Positions 1-12,741 of a stretch of DNA of 64,000 nucleotides are shown here, in pieces. The notes below the pieces were generated by a model. It was not told where the DNA came from. It ran no database searches and saw nothing but the letters and a program-made list of their open reading frames with translations. This stretch comes from Petrosia ficiformis (lineage: Eukaryota; Porifera; Demospongiae; Haplosclerida; Petrosiidae). Position numbers and translations under genes: made by a program. Location: NCBI GenBank assembly GCA_947044365.1, contig OX345644.1, positions 1,241,501 through 1,305,500 of the forward strand, in the 5' to 3' direction. Each line of letters opens with the position of its first letter. Position 1 is the stretch's first letter.

Positions 1-1010
1 TATTACTTGATTCTAATTGTTCTTATAATAATTTTACTTCACAATTTATCAACTAGTCATTCACAAGAAGAACAGGAACAAATATTTGTAAAATGTGGGG
101 ATATCAAAAACGAAAAAGTATGCTAACAAGATTGGAACAGTATCATAGCAACAAAACTAAACTACCCACTTCCATATAACTCTATAGTACACACATGTAG
201 TTATACTTATGTATAGGGTTATATGGATGTGGTTAGTTTAATTTTGTTGCTAAGATACCATCCCAATCTTGTTGCGTATGTTTATGTCCCTACATCTTCT
301 TTCCTTTTTTAATAAATATTTTTATTTTATTATATCAGAGACTATGACTATGTCGGATTGGTCCAGAAAAAAAATGGCCGCCTATACATTTCAATTGCAA
401 GTGATGAGCTGATATCTCTGCTAATATATAGAGATAAGTCGGAATACTTTATTGACAACACCACTAGATGGCCAGAGATCATCATTAAAGCAGAGAACTG
501 GCGAGTGGCAAAACTGGCAAAATCTTTATCTTCATAATATTATTTTTCAGACAAATCCTTGTTGAACTATCATAATGATTCTAGCACCATTCCAATTGCA
601 TTCACAATGAAATTCAAAGTTACAAATATCAACAAGATACTTTAAACCACTGCAGGAATTTCATCTCAAATTGAATGTCATTTTCATAAGTGGGTTCTGT
701 GTTGCCGCTGACTCAAACACTCGCATTGCTGCTTTCCTGCCGCTAACGAACCATGATTTGGGTATTTACATGTATGGCTTTCTTAGAAGGTCTTCTGTCT
801 GACTAAGGAATTGTAAATCTGTGCTCGGGCTGTTAATAAGTGGAAGTTATATACATGTAGGTGAGTAAAATATGGGCATTGCTCCACAAACTACAGACAC
901 TTGACATGTTCTACAATGTACATACATAGTTAAGTATTTTTATACAAAATAATAAAATTAATGATGTATTATATCAAAATAACTGATAAACAAGGCCAGA
1001 ATGGTATCTT
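1..1010 (+). repeat. 3' flank of a TRIM cassette (paralogous to 18340-19345)
   Basis: The sequence follows, with small differences, the DNA after TRIM B: the end of an ATT run, a conserved block, a foldback at about 94-295, then a stretch containing 'gattctagcaccattcca' that recurs near 18898. No coding frame is convincing. It implies that another TRIM gene lies just left of the window. Confidence 0.7.
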
Positions 1011-1269
1011 AGCAACAAAATTAATTATATATAATTATTAATTATAACTATATATTATATATATTATACATATGTACACATTGATAATATACCAGGGATA
1101 GACACTATTTATATCATGATAATTATTTGTAATCTGTACAAGTATCTATAACAAATAATATCCACAACTATCTATTAAACATGAAAAAAAAACAATGGAA
1201 ACAAGAATAGTAAAAAATATTTTTAAATGATAGAAGATGTAGGAATGACAAAACCCAAAAAGTATCAAA

Positions 1270-2330
1270 CACTAAAATAGAGATAGTCAGGAGTGGATGG
1301 ATCCAGGTGGGGGGTTGATGGGGTTACAACCCCTACTTATAATTGATATATGTTAACTTTCTTAATTAAATGAAACTGCTAACTTTAACTGTTAATCAAA
1401 CTCACTTACTACTAGCTTATCTGCTACCTTGCTTGAAGCCATGTTCATACTAATTAACTTACAACTGGGTGTGGTTCAACTTAGTGAACTTTAGTGATGG
1501 GTAATTACAAAAGTTCTGACTTTGATTCGATACCAAGTAGTCTGAGAATAACAATCGATGGAATTGAGTACAATATCAAGTACTTAGTAACAGCTGAATG
1601 GGTTGAATTTGACAGCTGGTATAATAATTAAATCGTGCTATTATTAAATTTTTTAAATTTGTTATTTTGTAATGGGGTGTGTCATGAGTGTGACTACTTG
1701 GAATAATTCCAGAACTAGTACTGGATACCTGTAATTTCATGATAGGAATTGAAGAATTGAAGAATTGAATACTTTGAAATCAGAATAGCCCATCACTAGT
1801 GAACTTCATGCTGGTAAAGATGGCTGACAAAAGACTAGTGTCTTGAAAAGGCATTATAAATAATATAGCACTATTTTCATGTTAGTAATGTAGAACAACT
1901 TTTAATACTAACACAACTAATGAGATTTAGGACTACCAGACTGACTATACTATCTTTTAATAAACACATAATTCTGCTGGAGGGAGTTATGTACCAGAGA
2001 CTGACTTGATATATACTTATACTGTTTTTATGATGTAATGCTTGCTTCGGAGGGGATGTAAAGCTGTCGGTCCAAGGGAACTGGTTAATATTAGCAACTT
2101 GTGCAGCTTCCTCATTAGCCACATTTGGTAAAACAAATACATAAAGAAATAATATCATAACTTTTAGTCTGAAACACTGCCAGATTCGATCTCAGAGCAC
2201 CTTATTTGAAACATTTTTCTGGAGGAGCATGCTCCCACACCCTCCTAAAGGCAAAGTTGCTTACATAAAAATTAGTAGGCAAAAACTGTTGGATCTGGCA
2301 CTGATAGTACTAGTACAGAGAGGGTCATAG
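1270..2330. other. non-coding stretch with SINE tail fragment
   Basis: I see no supported gene here. At about 2035-2140 there is a + strand fragment resembling the tail of the tRNA-derived SINE found inverted at 10842, 28520-28755 and 49150-49385 (shared words 'ggaggggatgtaaagc' and 'ctggttaatattagcaactt'). The rest is unique AT-rich DNA. Confidence 0.4.
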
Positions 2331-2713
2331 TATACAAAATTAACCACTTCCATATAACCCTACACATGTACACCTTTTTGTCTTTTGCTTTAGGGCTGTG
2401 TATGTCCATGTACTTATGTAGGGTTATAATATACAAGTGGTTTGTTTAATTTTGGGTCCACGTTAACCTCCTGTGTTAGTACTATCCTGACCTTGTTTAC
2501 ATACTTTTGGGGTTTTGACATCCCTACATACATCTTCTTTCATTTTTATTGAAAAGGTGTTGTTATCCTAAAGAAAACACTTCCATATATATCATCCCAC
2601 TATTCTACAAACTGTTCATAACCACAAATATTATCAGTTATTATAATAGATACTATTAATATATTTCTACCATATTAGGAATTAACCAGTCTATTTTTAG
2701 AGAGGACAAAGAG

Positions 2714-5004
2714 ATGGCTCAACAATCTTCTTCAACTGCTCTTAAGGAACTTGATGAACAACTAACGTGTAATGTATGTTTGGATCAGTATACTAACCCC
2801 AAAACCCTTCCATGCTTACATAGCTTCTGTTTAAAATGTATTGAGAAACTACCACAAGAACCACAGGTATAAACACACGCACACAATCTGCTTTTGTTAA
2901 CACTCCATTGTTTATACATTATCTTATTTACTAACAGGGAGACAAGTATTTCATAAGCTGTCCTTCATGTCGTAAACCCACACAACTACCCGACATAGGA
3001 CCCACTCAATTCCCTACTGCTTTCCTCATTAATAGCCTCTTCCAAATACAAACTACTCTACAGAAAATGCTCAAAGGTCCAAACGTCTCTTGTGATAATT
3101 GTCACAACAATTCTGCTACTGGTTATTGTAAACAGTGTACTCGATTCTTATGTCCAGAATGTCTTGATAAACATAATGGATGGCAGCCCTTCTCTACTCA
3201 TCAGGTTATCAATTTACAAGATGTAGCAGTACTCAATACTTCTAAACTACTTCCATTCAATGAGGATAGAAATACGAAGTGCAATGATCATAACAAGTCA
3301 TTTAAAGTCTATTGTGAAACCTGTCAACAGCTTATTTGTCGAGATTGTACAGTTAGTAAACGACACCGAAACCATGATTACAACCTCGTTACAGAGTCCT
3401 ACCCTAAACATCATCAACAGATAGAGGTTGACCTCACAATAGTGAAAAGGAAAGTAGCCGATGTTAATGCAGCAGTGACTAACCTCTTCACTCGAGAGAG
3501 GGAGGTCACAGAACAGGGAGAAGATGTCAAGAAACAGATCAACACACACTCTCAACTAATCATTAACTTAGTTCAACAGTCACAGAGACAGTTAGTTCAA
3601 CAGGTAGACACTGTAGTACAACAGAAGATCCAATTACTAACCAAACAGAGAGAAGAGGCAGAGACGGTCCTCAAACAGCTCAAAGGTTGTGAGGAGTTTG
3701 TAGAACAGAGTCTGAAGGTAGGGACTCAACAACAGATATTGAGGGAGAAACAGAATATGGTACAAGTAATGACAACAGTCAATCAAGATGTCAACCCTGT
3801 TGTATTTCAACCAATAGAGGAGGCCAATATCACATTCACTAGTAATCACACATTGGTTGATAAATATCAGGGTATTGGTGAGTTAAAATCTAAACCGTTC
3901 GGCAAATCGAGTCTTATCATGAATGCTTGTTACGTCGGTAAGAAATCGAACATCACTCTCAACCTCCAGACTCAAAATGGATCTCCCCTCTCAGTTCCCC
4001 TTTCCCTCATCTCTTGTGAACTCTCTTCTGCTCATGATAGTCATCTCATATCATGTGATATCAATGAGACCCAATCAGGAAATTACGATATAAGCATTAC
4101 TCCACGTACCAGAGGAAAACATCAATTGACAATACGATTAGGAGGTGTGAATATCCCTGGTAGTCCCTTTACTCTCTCCCCTGAGATGAGAGGTAAACCA
4201 GTGAATATTATATCAGGACTCGATAGCCCATATGGTGTAGTAATCACTAAGAACGAAGAGATTGTAGTAGCTGAGAGGGGTGCCCATTGTATCACAATAC
4301 TAAACAAGGAGGGAAAGAAAGTCAAGTCATTTGGAGCATATGGAACAAAAGAGTGTCAATTTACCGAGCCTCGTGGAGTTGCCATATCTCAAGATGGACA
4401 CATTCTGGTAACTGATAATTATCGACTACAGAAACTAACATTCGAAGGTGATTGTGTGAAATCAGTTGGGAGTAGTGAGACAGGCAATGGTCCTCTTCAG
4501 TTTAATGTTCCTAGAGGTATTACAGTTCATCCTACCACAGGACAAATATTCATTGCTGATATGAATAATCATCGTATTCAAGTTCTCAATAGTGATCTCA
4601 CCTACTCTCATAGTTTCGGTAAGAAAGGTTCATCACCAAAACAATTCAATTATCCATGGGATGTGACATTTGACAATGAAGGATATTTGTATGTTGTATG
4701 TAATCAATGTATCAAGAAGTTCACATCAACAGGACAATACATATCAACATTTAGTTCATATGGGTCTAATCCTGGTCAAATTAATATCCCTGCCTCCATC
4801 ATCATAGATAATAATCTATTATATGTTAGTGAGTGGGGTAATCATCGTATCTCAATATTTGATACTAATGGATGTTTTATACATTGCTTTGGTAAGAGAG
4901 GTAGTGGAGAGGGAGAGTTTAATAAACCATTTGGTATAACAGTAGATTCATTAGGTAACTTGTATGTTAGTGACTTTGGTAATAACAGACTAGTTGTTTT
5001 GTAG
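2714..5004 (+). CDS. TRIM-NHL protein A (RING, two B-boxes, coiled coil, filamin, NHL)
   Basis: Two exons, 2714-2866 and 2938-5004, separated by a 71-bp GT-AG intron, give about 739 residues. The RING is C3HC4 (C19, C22, C34, H36, C39, C42, C59, C62) and the intron splits it after residue 51. B-box 1 spans about 103-139 and B-box 2 about 166-197, both with their Cys/His ligands. A Gln/Glu-rich coiled coil follows to about 330, then a filamin/ABP280 repeat (about 375-470) and six NHL blades to the C terminus. This is the TRIM2/TRIM3/TRIM71 layout: RING E3 ubiquitin ligases whose propeller binds RNA or protein partners. The partner here is unknown. A polypyrimidine/AG tract ('ctatttttag') lies just before the ATG, so a 5'UTR intron is possible. 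The gene appears to sit antisense within the big URB2 intron. Confidence 0.9.
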
Positions 5005-5048
5005 ATCTATTTTAAACATGACATGTTTACCTTAGAGTATAATAATGT

Positions 5049-5050
5049 AG

Positions 5051-5099
<49 letters not shown>
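5049..5099. repeat. (ATT)n microsatellite after TRIM A
   Basis: About 17 uninterrupted ATT units begin about 45 bp after the TRIM A stop. Equivalent ATT runs follow TRIM B, C, D and E (18275-18342, 35823-35877, 38129-38160, and a poly-T/ATT tract at 55798-55877), so the run belongs to the duplicated cassette. Confidence 0.9.
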
Positions 5100-5100
<1 letters not shown>

Positions 5101-5160
5101 TTGATTCACAATTTATCAACTAGTCATTCACAAGAAGAACAGGAACAAGTATTTTTAAAA

Positions 5161-5375
5161 TGTGGGGATATCAAATTGAAAAAGTATGCTAACAAGATTG
5201 GAACAGTAGCATAGCAACAAAACTAAACTAACCACTTCCATATAACTCTATAGTACACACATGTAGTTATACTTATGTATAGGGTTACATGTATATGGAA
5301 GTGGTTAGTTTAATTTTGTTGCTAAGATACCATCCCAATCTTCTTTGTGTACTTTTTCGATTTTGATATCCCTAC
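5161..5375. repeat. foldback (inverted repeat) downstream of TRIM A
   Basis: The left arm contains 'aacaagattggaacagta', 'agcaacaaaactaaacta' and 'ccacttccatataac'; the right arm carries their near-complements in reverse order, ending in 'gatatccctacatg'. Arms are roughly 90-110 nt. The same structure lies at 94-295, 18431-18640, 35966-36178, 38238-38430 and 55966-56179, usually 140-220 nt after a TRIM stop codon. It could be an old MITE or a 3'UTR hairpin. Confidence 0.8.
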
Positions 5376-5457
5376 ATGTTCTTTCAAATAAACATTAATT
5401 ATATATATATATATTCTGTCCCTCTCCAGACATTAAAACATAATTAAAAATTCTAAC

Positions 5458-5860
5458 CTTTTCTCAACAGAGTGAAATAGGGCTGGAGCTAATCGAGGGA
5501 ACAACCCCCTCTCATAGAGTCCTCTGATTGATTTCAATAGTTGTGTCACCAACTCAGGTAACTGTGATAAAGTATAATATATGAGTTTACATATACAAGT
5601 GTACTTACACTGTACATACTGTATTAGACACAAGTATAGTATACATGTATCAGTTAACATATACAAGTGTACTTACACTGTACTGTCTGAATTAGAAATA
5701 CAATTGTATAAGGCTCATGCAAGGTATATTATCATATGCAGGCATGAGAGAATTAGTACTCATGTACATGTACATACATGTATGTAAGCTTGTGTACATG
5801 TATATATATAGTACACATTAACACATACATACATGATGTTATCGGAGATGTAGAAAGAAA

Positions 5861-5894
<34 letters not shown>

Positions 5895-8800
5895 CATGTA
5901 CATGTATTACCTGATGCAGTTTTGTGTATAATGATACAAGATTCTCATAAAACTGGTTTGTATAATGTAATAACTATATCAAATAGATACACATAAATAG
6001 ATAGATATATTGATAGATAGATAGGTAAATGAATGGATGAAAGAATGGATAGATAGATAGATAGATAGATACAACACAAGTACACAAACATACCTCGCTA
6101 TAGTGAGAAGGGATACATATGGATAGAGACCACAGAGAGGACAAGACTGGAGAAATGATTTTATGATTTAGTCTGGACATCACAGATATACAACGGAACC
6201 ATCTGTCCAGCACACTATGAAGAGAGGGATAGTATCATTAGACCAAATAGAAGTCAAAATAAATCGTATGTAAGTGTTAATTTAGACCCATTGAAATATT
6301 CAACAGACATGTCTGTGTTCCCATGGGAAACTATAAACACTGGTGGCTGGAATGAGCTACTGGTAGACTTTATTGTGTGTAGTGTATAGTACTATATATT
6401 TACTTACTGAAGATGTTTCAAAGATACTTGTTTGAGTATGAAATTGAACAGATGATAAAAGAAATGAAGCTGTTGACTACCTGATGACATATCCTCAGTA
6501 ACCTGTATATATGTGGGTGCATGTGTATGTCATGTGATCAATAATGGACTATAAACATCAAATCATGACAATACAATACCATACAATACAGTATAGTATA
6601 GTACAGTGCAGTACAGTATACATGTAGTGTAGTATAGTACAATACAGTATAGTACAATACAATACAGTATAGTACAGTGCAGTACAGTATACATGTAGTG
6701 TAGTATAGTACAATACAGTATAGTACAATACAATACAGTATAGTACAGTGCAGTACAGTATACATGTAGTGTAGTATAGTACAATACAATACAGTAAAGT
6801 ACAATACAGTACAGTATAGTAAAATACAATATAGTATAGTACAATACAGTACAGTACTATACAATATAGTACAGTATAGTACAATACGATATAGTATAGT
6901 ACAATACAATACAGTAAAGTACAATACAATACAGTAAAGTACAATACAGTTTAGTATAGTACTAACACTATACCATGACTATACTCATAAACATGTAATA
7001 TACAGTACAATACAGTTTAGTATAGTACTATATAACACTTTACCATGACTATACTACATAACTCATAAACATGTAATAGTACAGTTCTTATACATGTCTC
7101 TGATATATAGTACAGTACAATACAGTTTAGTATAGTACTAACACTTTACCATGACTGTACTACATAACTCATAAACATGTAATAGTACAGTTCTTATACA
7201 TGTCTCTGATATATAGTACAGTACACTACAGTTTAGTATAGTACTAACACTATACCATGACTGTACTACATAACTCATAAACATGTAATAGTACAGTTCT
7301 TATACATGTCTTTGATATATAGTACAGTACAATACAGTTTAGTATAGTACTAACACTATACCATGACTGTACTACATACATGTAACTCATAAACATACAG
7401 TTCTCATGTATACCTGATAAATATTATTCTGTTCAATAATTATTAAACACTCGTAAACCATATCCAACAAATTATAATCATCAACTTCGCACTTCTGCCC
7501 CTCCTCTTCCTCCTCTTCCTCCTCTTCCTTCTTCTCTCCCACCTCATTATACTGACATAAATATTCTATCAGTTTATTTAAACTGATTATAACTTCACTT
7601 GAGAGATGATCATCAATATCAACCACTTTATCTCCTTCATCCACACACTTCTCTTTCCCTTCTTCAATCTCTATCTTTTGTTTCAATTCCTCATCTTCAT
7701 TAGTGACATTCTCTCTTAATTTATTTAAATGAGGTAAAGACTTCAAACCAAACAGTTGAAGAAGAGACACAAAGAAATAAAATTCCTTTTGTGTAGACAA
7801 TTTCTTTTCCAACCTGAAAGATAAAATTGATATACTGGATATATGAACATGCTCATTACAACACATGGACAAACAAACAGGCTGATGATAAACAAACAGA
7901 CAGACAAACAAATAGACAGACAGACAGATAGACAGATAGACAGACAGACAAACAGACAGACGGACAGACAGACAGACAGATGGTCAGACAGACAAACAGA
8001 CAAACCTATTTTGTTCAATCATACAATTGAAGATCATTGATATACTCTTCTCTACACATCTCCTCTCTCTCTTATCAAATGAAGAGCTTAACATGTTAGC
8101 CAGTACATCAAACAGGTTCTGTGTATAGTTCATTATCCCTTTTATAGGATGACTAGTCATGACAAGAATTGATGAGTATTCATTCAAATGATCGCTGAAA
8201 GAGAAATAGTATATTATTAGTAATCTACCGATATGGATATTCTGATAAACTGATAATGTATAATGATTGTTACTAATAATAGAATCCATTTGTTTATGTT
8301 ACTAATAATAGAATTATAAGTATTGTTACTAATAATAGAATTGTTACTAATAATAGAACCACTTTTTATGTTACTAATAATAGAATGATAAGTATTGTTA
8401 CTAATAATAGAATTGTTACAATAACAGAATCCATTGTTTGTTACTAAAAAAAGAATTATATTATTAATAGAACATTACCATAGTGATTGTTTACTAATAA
8501 TAGAATTATAATAATTTGATATTACATGTACATTCTAGTATTGGTACCTTGAGAATAGGTTGTTGATCAGATTTTCTAAGACTTTATGAAGTCTAGTAAT
8601 ACTCACAGAGTCTCTCGTTAGCAAAGAATATTGTAAAATTAATATTGATTTTAATAGTTGTTGACATGTATTTATAAATACCTGAAAATAATTATATATA
8701 TAGTAAATTATTATTATACTATACATGTATATCTATATACAAACATATATCAGTGTTTCCCCCAAAGGGTGGTATCATGGAGCTACCCCTCTCTTTATTC

Positions 8801-9721
8801 TTGCTCCCCTACCCTTCAATTTTAAAGTTAATACTATAAACCACTGTTTAGTACACTGTAGACTAAACATTGGGTACCACTGATACACTCCTCCACCCTT
8901 AATATTATCTTGTGGGAAATACTGTATATATAATAAGTAATATATTATTACATAACACAGGAACATAAATATACATATATACAATTATACATACGTACAT
9001 GCATACATACATGTACATATAAACCTACAGACGTATTTAAGTACATACATTGTATATACATACACAAGGGCGCGAAATAAGCCTACAACATCTGGATAGC
9101 AATATTGTCACCAGTGCTCACCATAGCATGACAAAATCTGGTGGTCCTTAAGCACTGTTATTTCCCACTCTGACATACACATGTAGTTACATGTACTTCA
9201 ACACATAATATACACACATATGTATACATACTTTTTTTGGATTTCCATACACTCTTTGTAAATAAACCAGGTGTTCAAGGAAATAGCTCAGTTCAGTGAT
9301 ACAATCATCAATGTGTTGTGAATGGTTTATACAACACACAGCTTCAACACTACTAACAGCAAGAGGAAGCTGAATATAACAATAGAAGAAATTCTATTAT
9401 TTAATGAATCGGGAGCTTATGATAACACCTAACCAGTGTTTTTGATAAGCTCATATGGCGCACCATTGGCCCAAAGAGCTTCTTATTTGGCACTGCACAG
9501 TTCTCTCTTTGGGCCAGTGGCACAGTTAATTATGATTATATTATCACTAACAGCATTAACTCTTTGTTAATTGGCTCAGGATGTATTCTCAATAGCGCAC
9601 ACACTAACCATTTTTGAGCCAATTTGGCCCAATCTTCGAAACTTGTCAAAAACTCTGCACCTAACTATAACTCTTCCATAGCTACCACAAAGTATTTAAT
9701 ATAGAAAATATTTTAATAGTG

Positions 9722-9759
<38 letters not shown>

Positions 9760-10501
9760 ATTCACTGATATTCTCAACTACATGTACTTTTCCACTTAAA
9801 TATGTAATTTAGTTTGTTTCCCATTTCGGGCGAATAGTGAAATTTAAACGTATTCATCAATATTATAATTATTAATCGAGTGACTGCATCTCATCCATAA
9901 TCACATAATTATGATTAAAATCGTCCTTTTGTGTGACCACACCCCCTCTAATTAAATTTCATAAAGTTCTTATGGCAGATGTATGTATGTTAATTGTTAT
10001 TACCATTAGTTCATGTCTATAAAAGACAGCTGGTTTAGGTTTGATAGACAATATGAGAAACAAACATTTAAGAATATGTACAGCTGTTGAAAGATTGTCT
10101 TTCATGGCTCCGGTCATAGTCTGAAATTAAATATATGAGTTAAGAATTAAAGTCTGTTCATATTCATGATGTCCTCAAAATTATGATGTGATGATGTAAT
10201 ATAATGTATAGTTTAATGTCATAAGGTTAATACATGATTATACTGTAACTCAATAATGAAGTAATGGATAGAAATTTGATATACTGTTACACAAAAAAGA
10301 ATTGAGAACGATGAATATATGAAAATGGTGAAGTTATGGACATATTTCTGAGGTCATTGTAAACATGAATAATCTTTAGTTATCTCAATACTTACTTTAA
10401 TAAGTGGTGTAGAGATTATTAAATGTTTAGTATCACTAGTATCAGTAAGTATTACACTCAATACTTTAGTCAAGAACTCCCAATAATATATACCACATTC
10501 C
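5458..10501 (-). CDS. URB2: URB2-like gene, N-terminal half (left copy, partial)
   Basis: Ten exons on the - strand join in phase: 10501-10396, 10120-10004, 9369-9232, 8681-8548, 8194-8006, 7813-7414, 6502-6408, 6214-6094, 5973-5911, 5561-5458. They match the N-terminal half of animal URB2: 'NNIYQ' is followed two exons later by 'WFRCISVMSRLNHKII', as in vertebrate URB2 ('NNIY...WFRC...LNH'). URB2/Npa2 is a nucleolar helical-repeat protein needed for 60S subunit assembly. Exon 1 (seen at 61359-61525 in the right copy) is absent. Instead the DNA joins an orphan exon block at about 10842. The next exons would lie beyond TRIM A, left of the window. The family call rests on remembered URB2 sequence; expression of this copy is doubtful. 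Confidence 0.65.
6556..7390. repeat. TACAG-rich minisatellite in URB2 intron (left copy)
   Basis: Irregular 'acaatacagtatagtacagt' arrays (6560-6960) are followed by about four copies of a unit of about 106 bp ('aacatgtaatagtacagt... ctataccatgactgtact'). The same intron carries about 8-9 such units at 40742-41655 in the middle copy and about half a unit at 57590-57650 in the right copy. Confidence 0.85.
7893..8003. repeat. (GACA)n-rich microsatellite
   Basis: Repeated 'gacagacaga' tracts with interruptions lie in the intron between URB2 exons at 7813 and 8006. The right copy has the equivalent at about 58133-58232. The middle copy kept only a stub because the adjacent exon was deleted. Confidence 0.8.
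8751..8924. mobile_element. small hAT-type MITE (CAGTGTTTCCC ends)
   Basis: It begins 'cagtgtttcccccaaagggtgg' and ends with the approximate reverse complement ('ccacccttaatatta...tgtgggaaatactg'). Orthologous insertions occur at 42634-42806 and 59089-59262 in the same URB2 intron, so it entered before the cassette duplicated. Confidence 0.7.
9066..9172. mobile_element. hAT-type MITE with 8-bp target duplication
   Basis: The left end 'aagggcgcgaaataa' and right end 'ttatttcccactctg' are inverted. The element is flanked by the direct repeat ACATACAC (9058-9065 and 9173-9180). A related element lies at 23555-23710. The middle and right URB2 copies lack it at the equivalent site, so this insertion is specific to the left copy. 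Confidence 0.75.
9724..9757. repeat. (ATT)n microsatellite
   Basis: A short uninterrupted run sits in a URB2 intron. The same run is present at about 43600-43636 and 59941-59968 in the other copies. Confidence 0.9.
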
Positions 10502-10841
10502 CTAAATATGAGAACACAATTTATCAGTAAATATCAAATTCAGTATTTTAGTCAATAACTCTCAATAATATATACAGTATTCCCTACATATGAGAGTACG
10601 TATTACACTCAGTACTTCAGTCAAGAACTCCTGAGTCACGTCAAATATCTGACTCTACTGGCACAAGTAATGAAGGTGTGGCCACAATCACATGCATGTA
10701 ATTGTATATTTATTAAAGAAAACTTCTTTAAACTTATTGCATTTGCTATTCTAGGGGGCTCTTGCAACATATAACACTCTAGGGGGATCTTGCAACATGT
10801 GACCACTCTAGGGACTCTAGCAACATATAACACTCTCCGGG

Positions 10842-11020
10842 GCCGACGGCTTTACATCCCCTCCAAAGTATGGAGTGATGAACATCTCCCCATTTTGAGG
10901 TTAGAGCCAAATGATACTCATGGGCGAAAAAAGCCTGCACCTAGTGGGGCTCGAACCTGCAACCTTCTGATTGCAGGCCAACACTTTAACCAATAGGCCA
11001 CTACTACACCCCATTTTATA
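10842..11020 (-). mobile_element. tRNA-derived SINE fragment
   Basis: Read on the - strand, it has an A-box-like 'tggcctattggttaaag' and a B-box-like 'ggttcgagccc' spaced as in a tRNA, followed by a unique tail. Stems pair poorly, so it is not a functional tRNA. Longer copies lie at about 28520-28755 and 49150-49385. This copy is cut off at about 10842, which is also the breakpoint where the URB2 central block is joined to an N-terminal half. Confidence 0.65.
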
Positions 11021-11904
11021 TATTAAAGGTTAGCATTTCATTATCATTATCACTTCACAAGAGACTGATCTTATAATCACATTTATCATTTCATATTATC
11101 CTATCCCACCATCTCCTGTCCTATCTCTGCTCTTTCATTTCTAAATTTCTAATCTAAGATGATACTTACTAATGTTACAAACTCTCGAGGCCACATTACC
11201 AGTAACATGTTCCATTCCAGTACCCTCTCCATAGCAACCAACACAGAACTCTACAAGAGAACACAAGTATTGACTATGTGTTGATTCTGCGTGAATCATT
11301 ACTTGAACTTCAGTTGTAGCTGATACACCACAGTCCAGTAACCATGGTAACAGAAATCTCAAATCTAATAATTGTTTCCCTTTTGCTTTCTTTTTGTGTC
11401 CTTTCTTCTTTGTTCTCCATGAGTGAGACATCTGATAAAATAACTGAGCAAGTATCAGCAGACCTTGACAAAACACTTCATTGATATTAGTAGGGAACTC
11501 ATCTAAAGACACTCCAACCTGTATGTATATATGCAGGTACATGTACATGTACAGACATAATGTATTATACACGTACAGCAATGTACTGATCATCTGTACA
11601 TGTACAGTAATTTACTAAGCATGTGTACATGTACAGTACTGTACTGATCAACTGTACATGTACATGTAAAATGATGTACAGGTACATGTACAGTAATGTA
11701 CTAAACATGTGTACATGTACAGTTCATCTCACCTGTGCAGCAATACACAGACTTGTTACTCCACATACAACTTTGGTCACTTGAATGTCATGTGATCTTG
11801 TAACAGGAATCGAACTTATAACCTACATTTAAAGTATTGTTAAGATTACATGTACAGTACATGTACTAATATTATAATTACAATAATTACATGTACAGTA
11901 CATG

Positions 11905-12278
11905 CAAGGGCGTAGCCAGGAAGAATGAATAGGGTAGGCTAGAAGTAAATGGCGCGCGCAGTGCGCCGAAAATTTTAGCCAATTAATTATTCATGACAGG
12001 TGTGGTCAATTAATAATATTCGTAACAATAGACTAACCCAGCCTATTCGTTTAATATGGCGCTATAGAAGTGATCTAAGCTGTATTTACTGAAAAGAATC
12101 AAAAGTTGTCTGGAAAACAATTATATTTCCACCATAATTATCATTATTTTTTATCCTGTAAGTATATAATTTATTTTAATTTTATTATATACAATATTTT
12201 GAGAAGTAATTAAGAAATAAGTTCAAAATCTCAGGGTAGGCTAAAGCCTATCCTAGCCTACTGCTAGCTATGCCCTTG
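11905..12278. mobile_element. hAT-type MITE, 374 bp, with 8-bp target duplication
   Basis: The ends 'caagggcgtagccag' and 'ctagctatgcccttg' are inverted. The direct repeat AGTACATG flanks it (11897-11904, 12279-12286). The orthologous copy at 29644-30004 has lost a GC-rich stretch of about 13 bp. The right URB2 copy has an empty site near 50620. Confidence 0.8.
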
Positions 12279-12686
12279 AGTACATGTACTAATATTATAA
12301 TTACAAGTACATGTACATGTACTAATATTATGATTGAATGATTAAAGTACATGTACATGTACAAATACTAAGATTACGTGTACACGTAAATATTAAGTAT
12401 TATGTACATGTACATGTACTAACATTTTATAATAAGGTTATTGGTTTTACTTACTTCAAGACAGATTGGTAGGTACTGTAAACATTTATTAATTTTTTTC
12501 CTTTCTTTTTCAGATGGAGTTTTTCTACTTCCCTCTTCTCTTGACAATGAAACTGTCTTAATTATCTGTTCCAGCTCGTGAATAATTAATGAGACCTTCC
12601 CTTCTTCAGATGAGCAGCTGTTTAGATATTCCTTTATCTCAATAATATATCTACAACAAAAATAGATACATGTATGTACATATGTA

Positions 12687-12692
12687 CACACA

Positions 12693-12732
<40 letters not shown>
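12687..12732. repeat. (CA)n microsatellite
   Basis: A CA run lies in the intron between the central URB2 exons at 12742 and 12650. It is conserved in position at about 30412-30460 and 50941-50989. Confidence 0.9.

Positions 12733-12741
<9 letters not shown>

Noticed and set aside
3298..4325. Minus-strand frames inside TRIM genes (also near 16488, 34044, 36354, 54032)
   Set aside because: They recur antisense to the conserved TRIM coding sequence and have no features of their own; they are shadows of the coding strand.
10842..11020. Functional tRNA gene
   Set aside because: A and B boxes are present but the acceptor, anticodon and T stems do not pair; it is a SINE.
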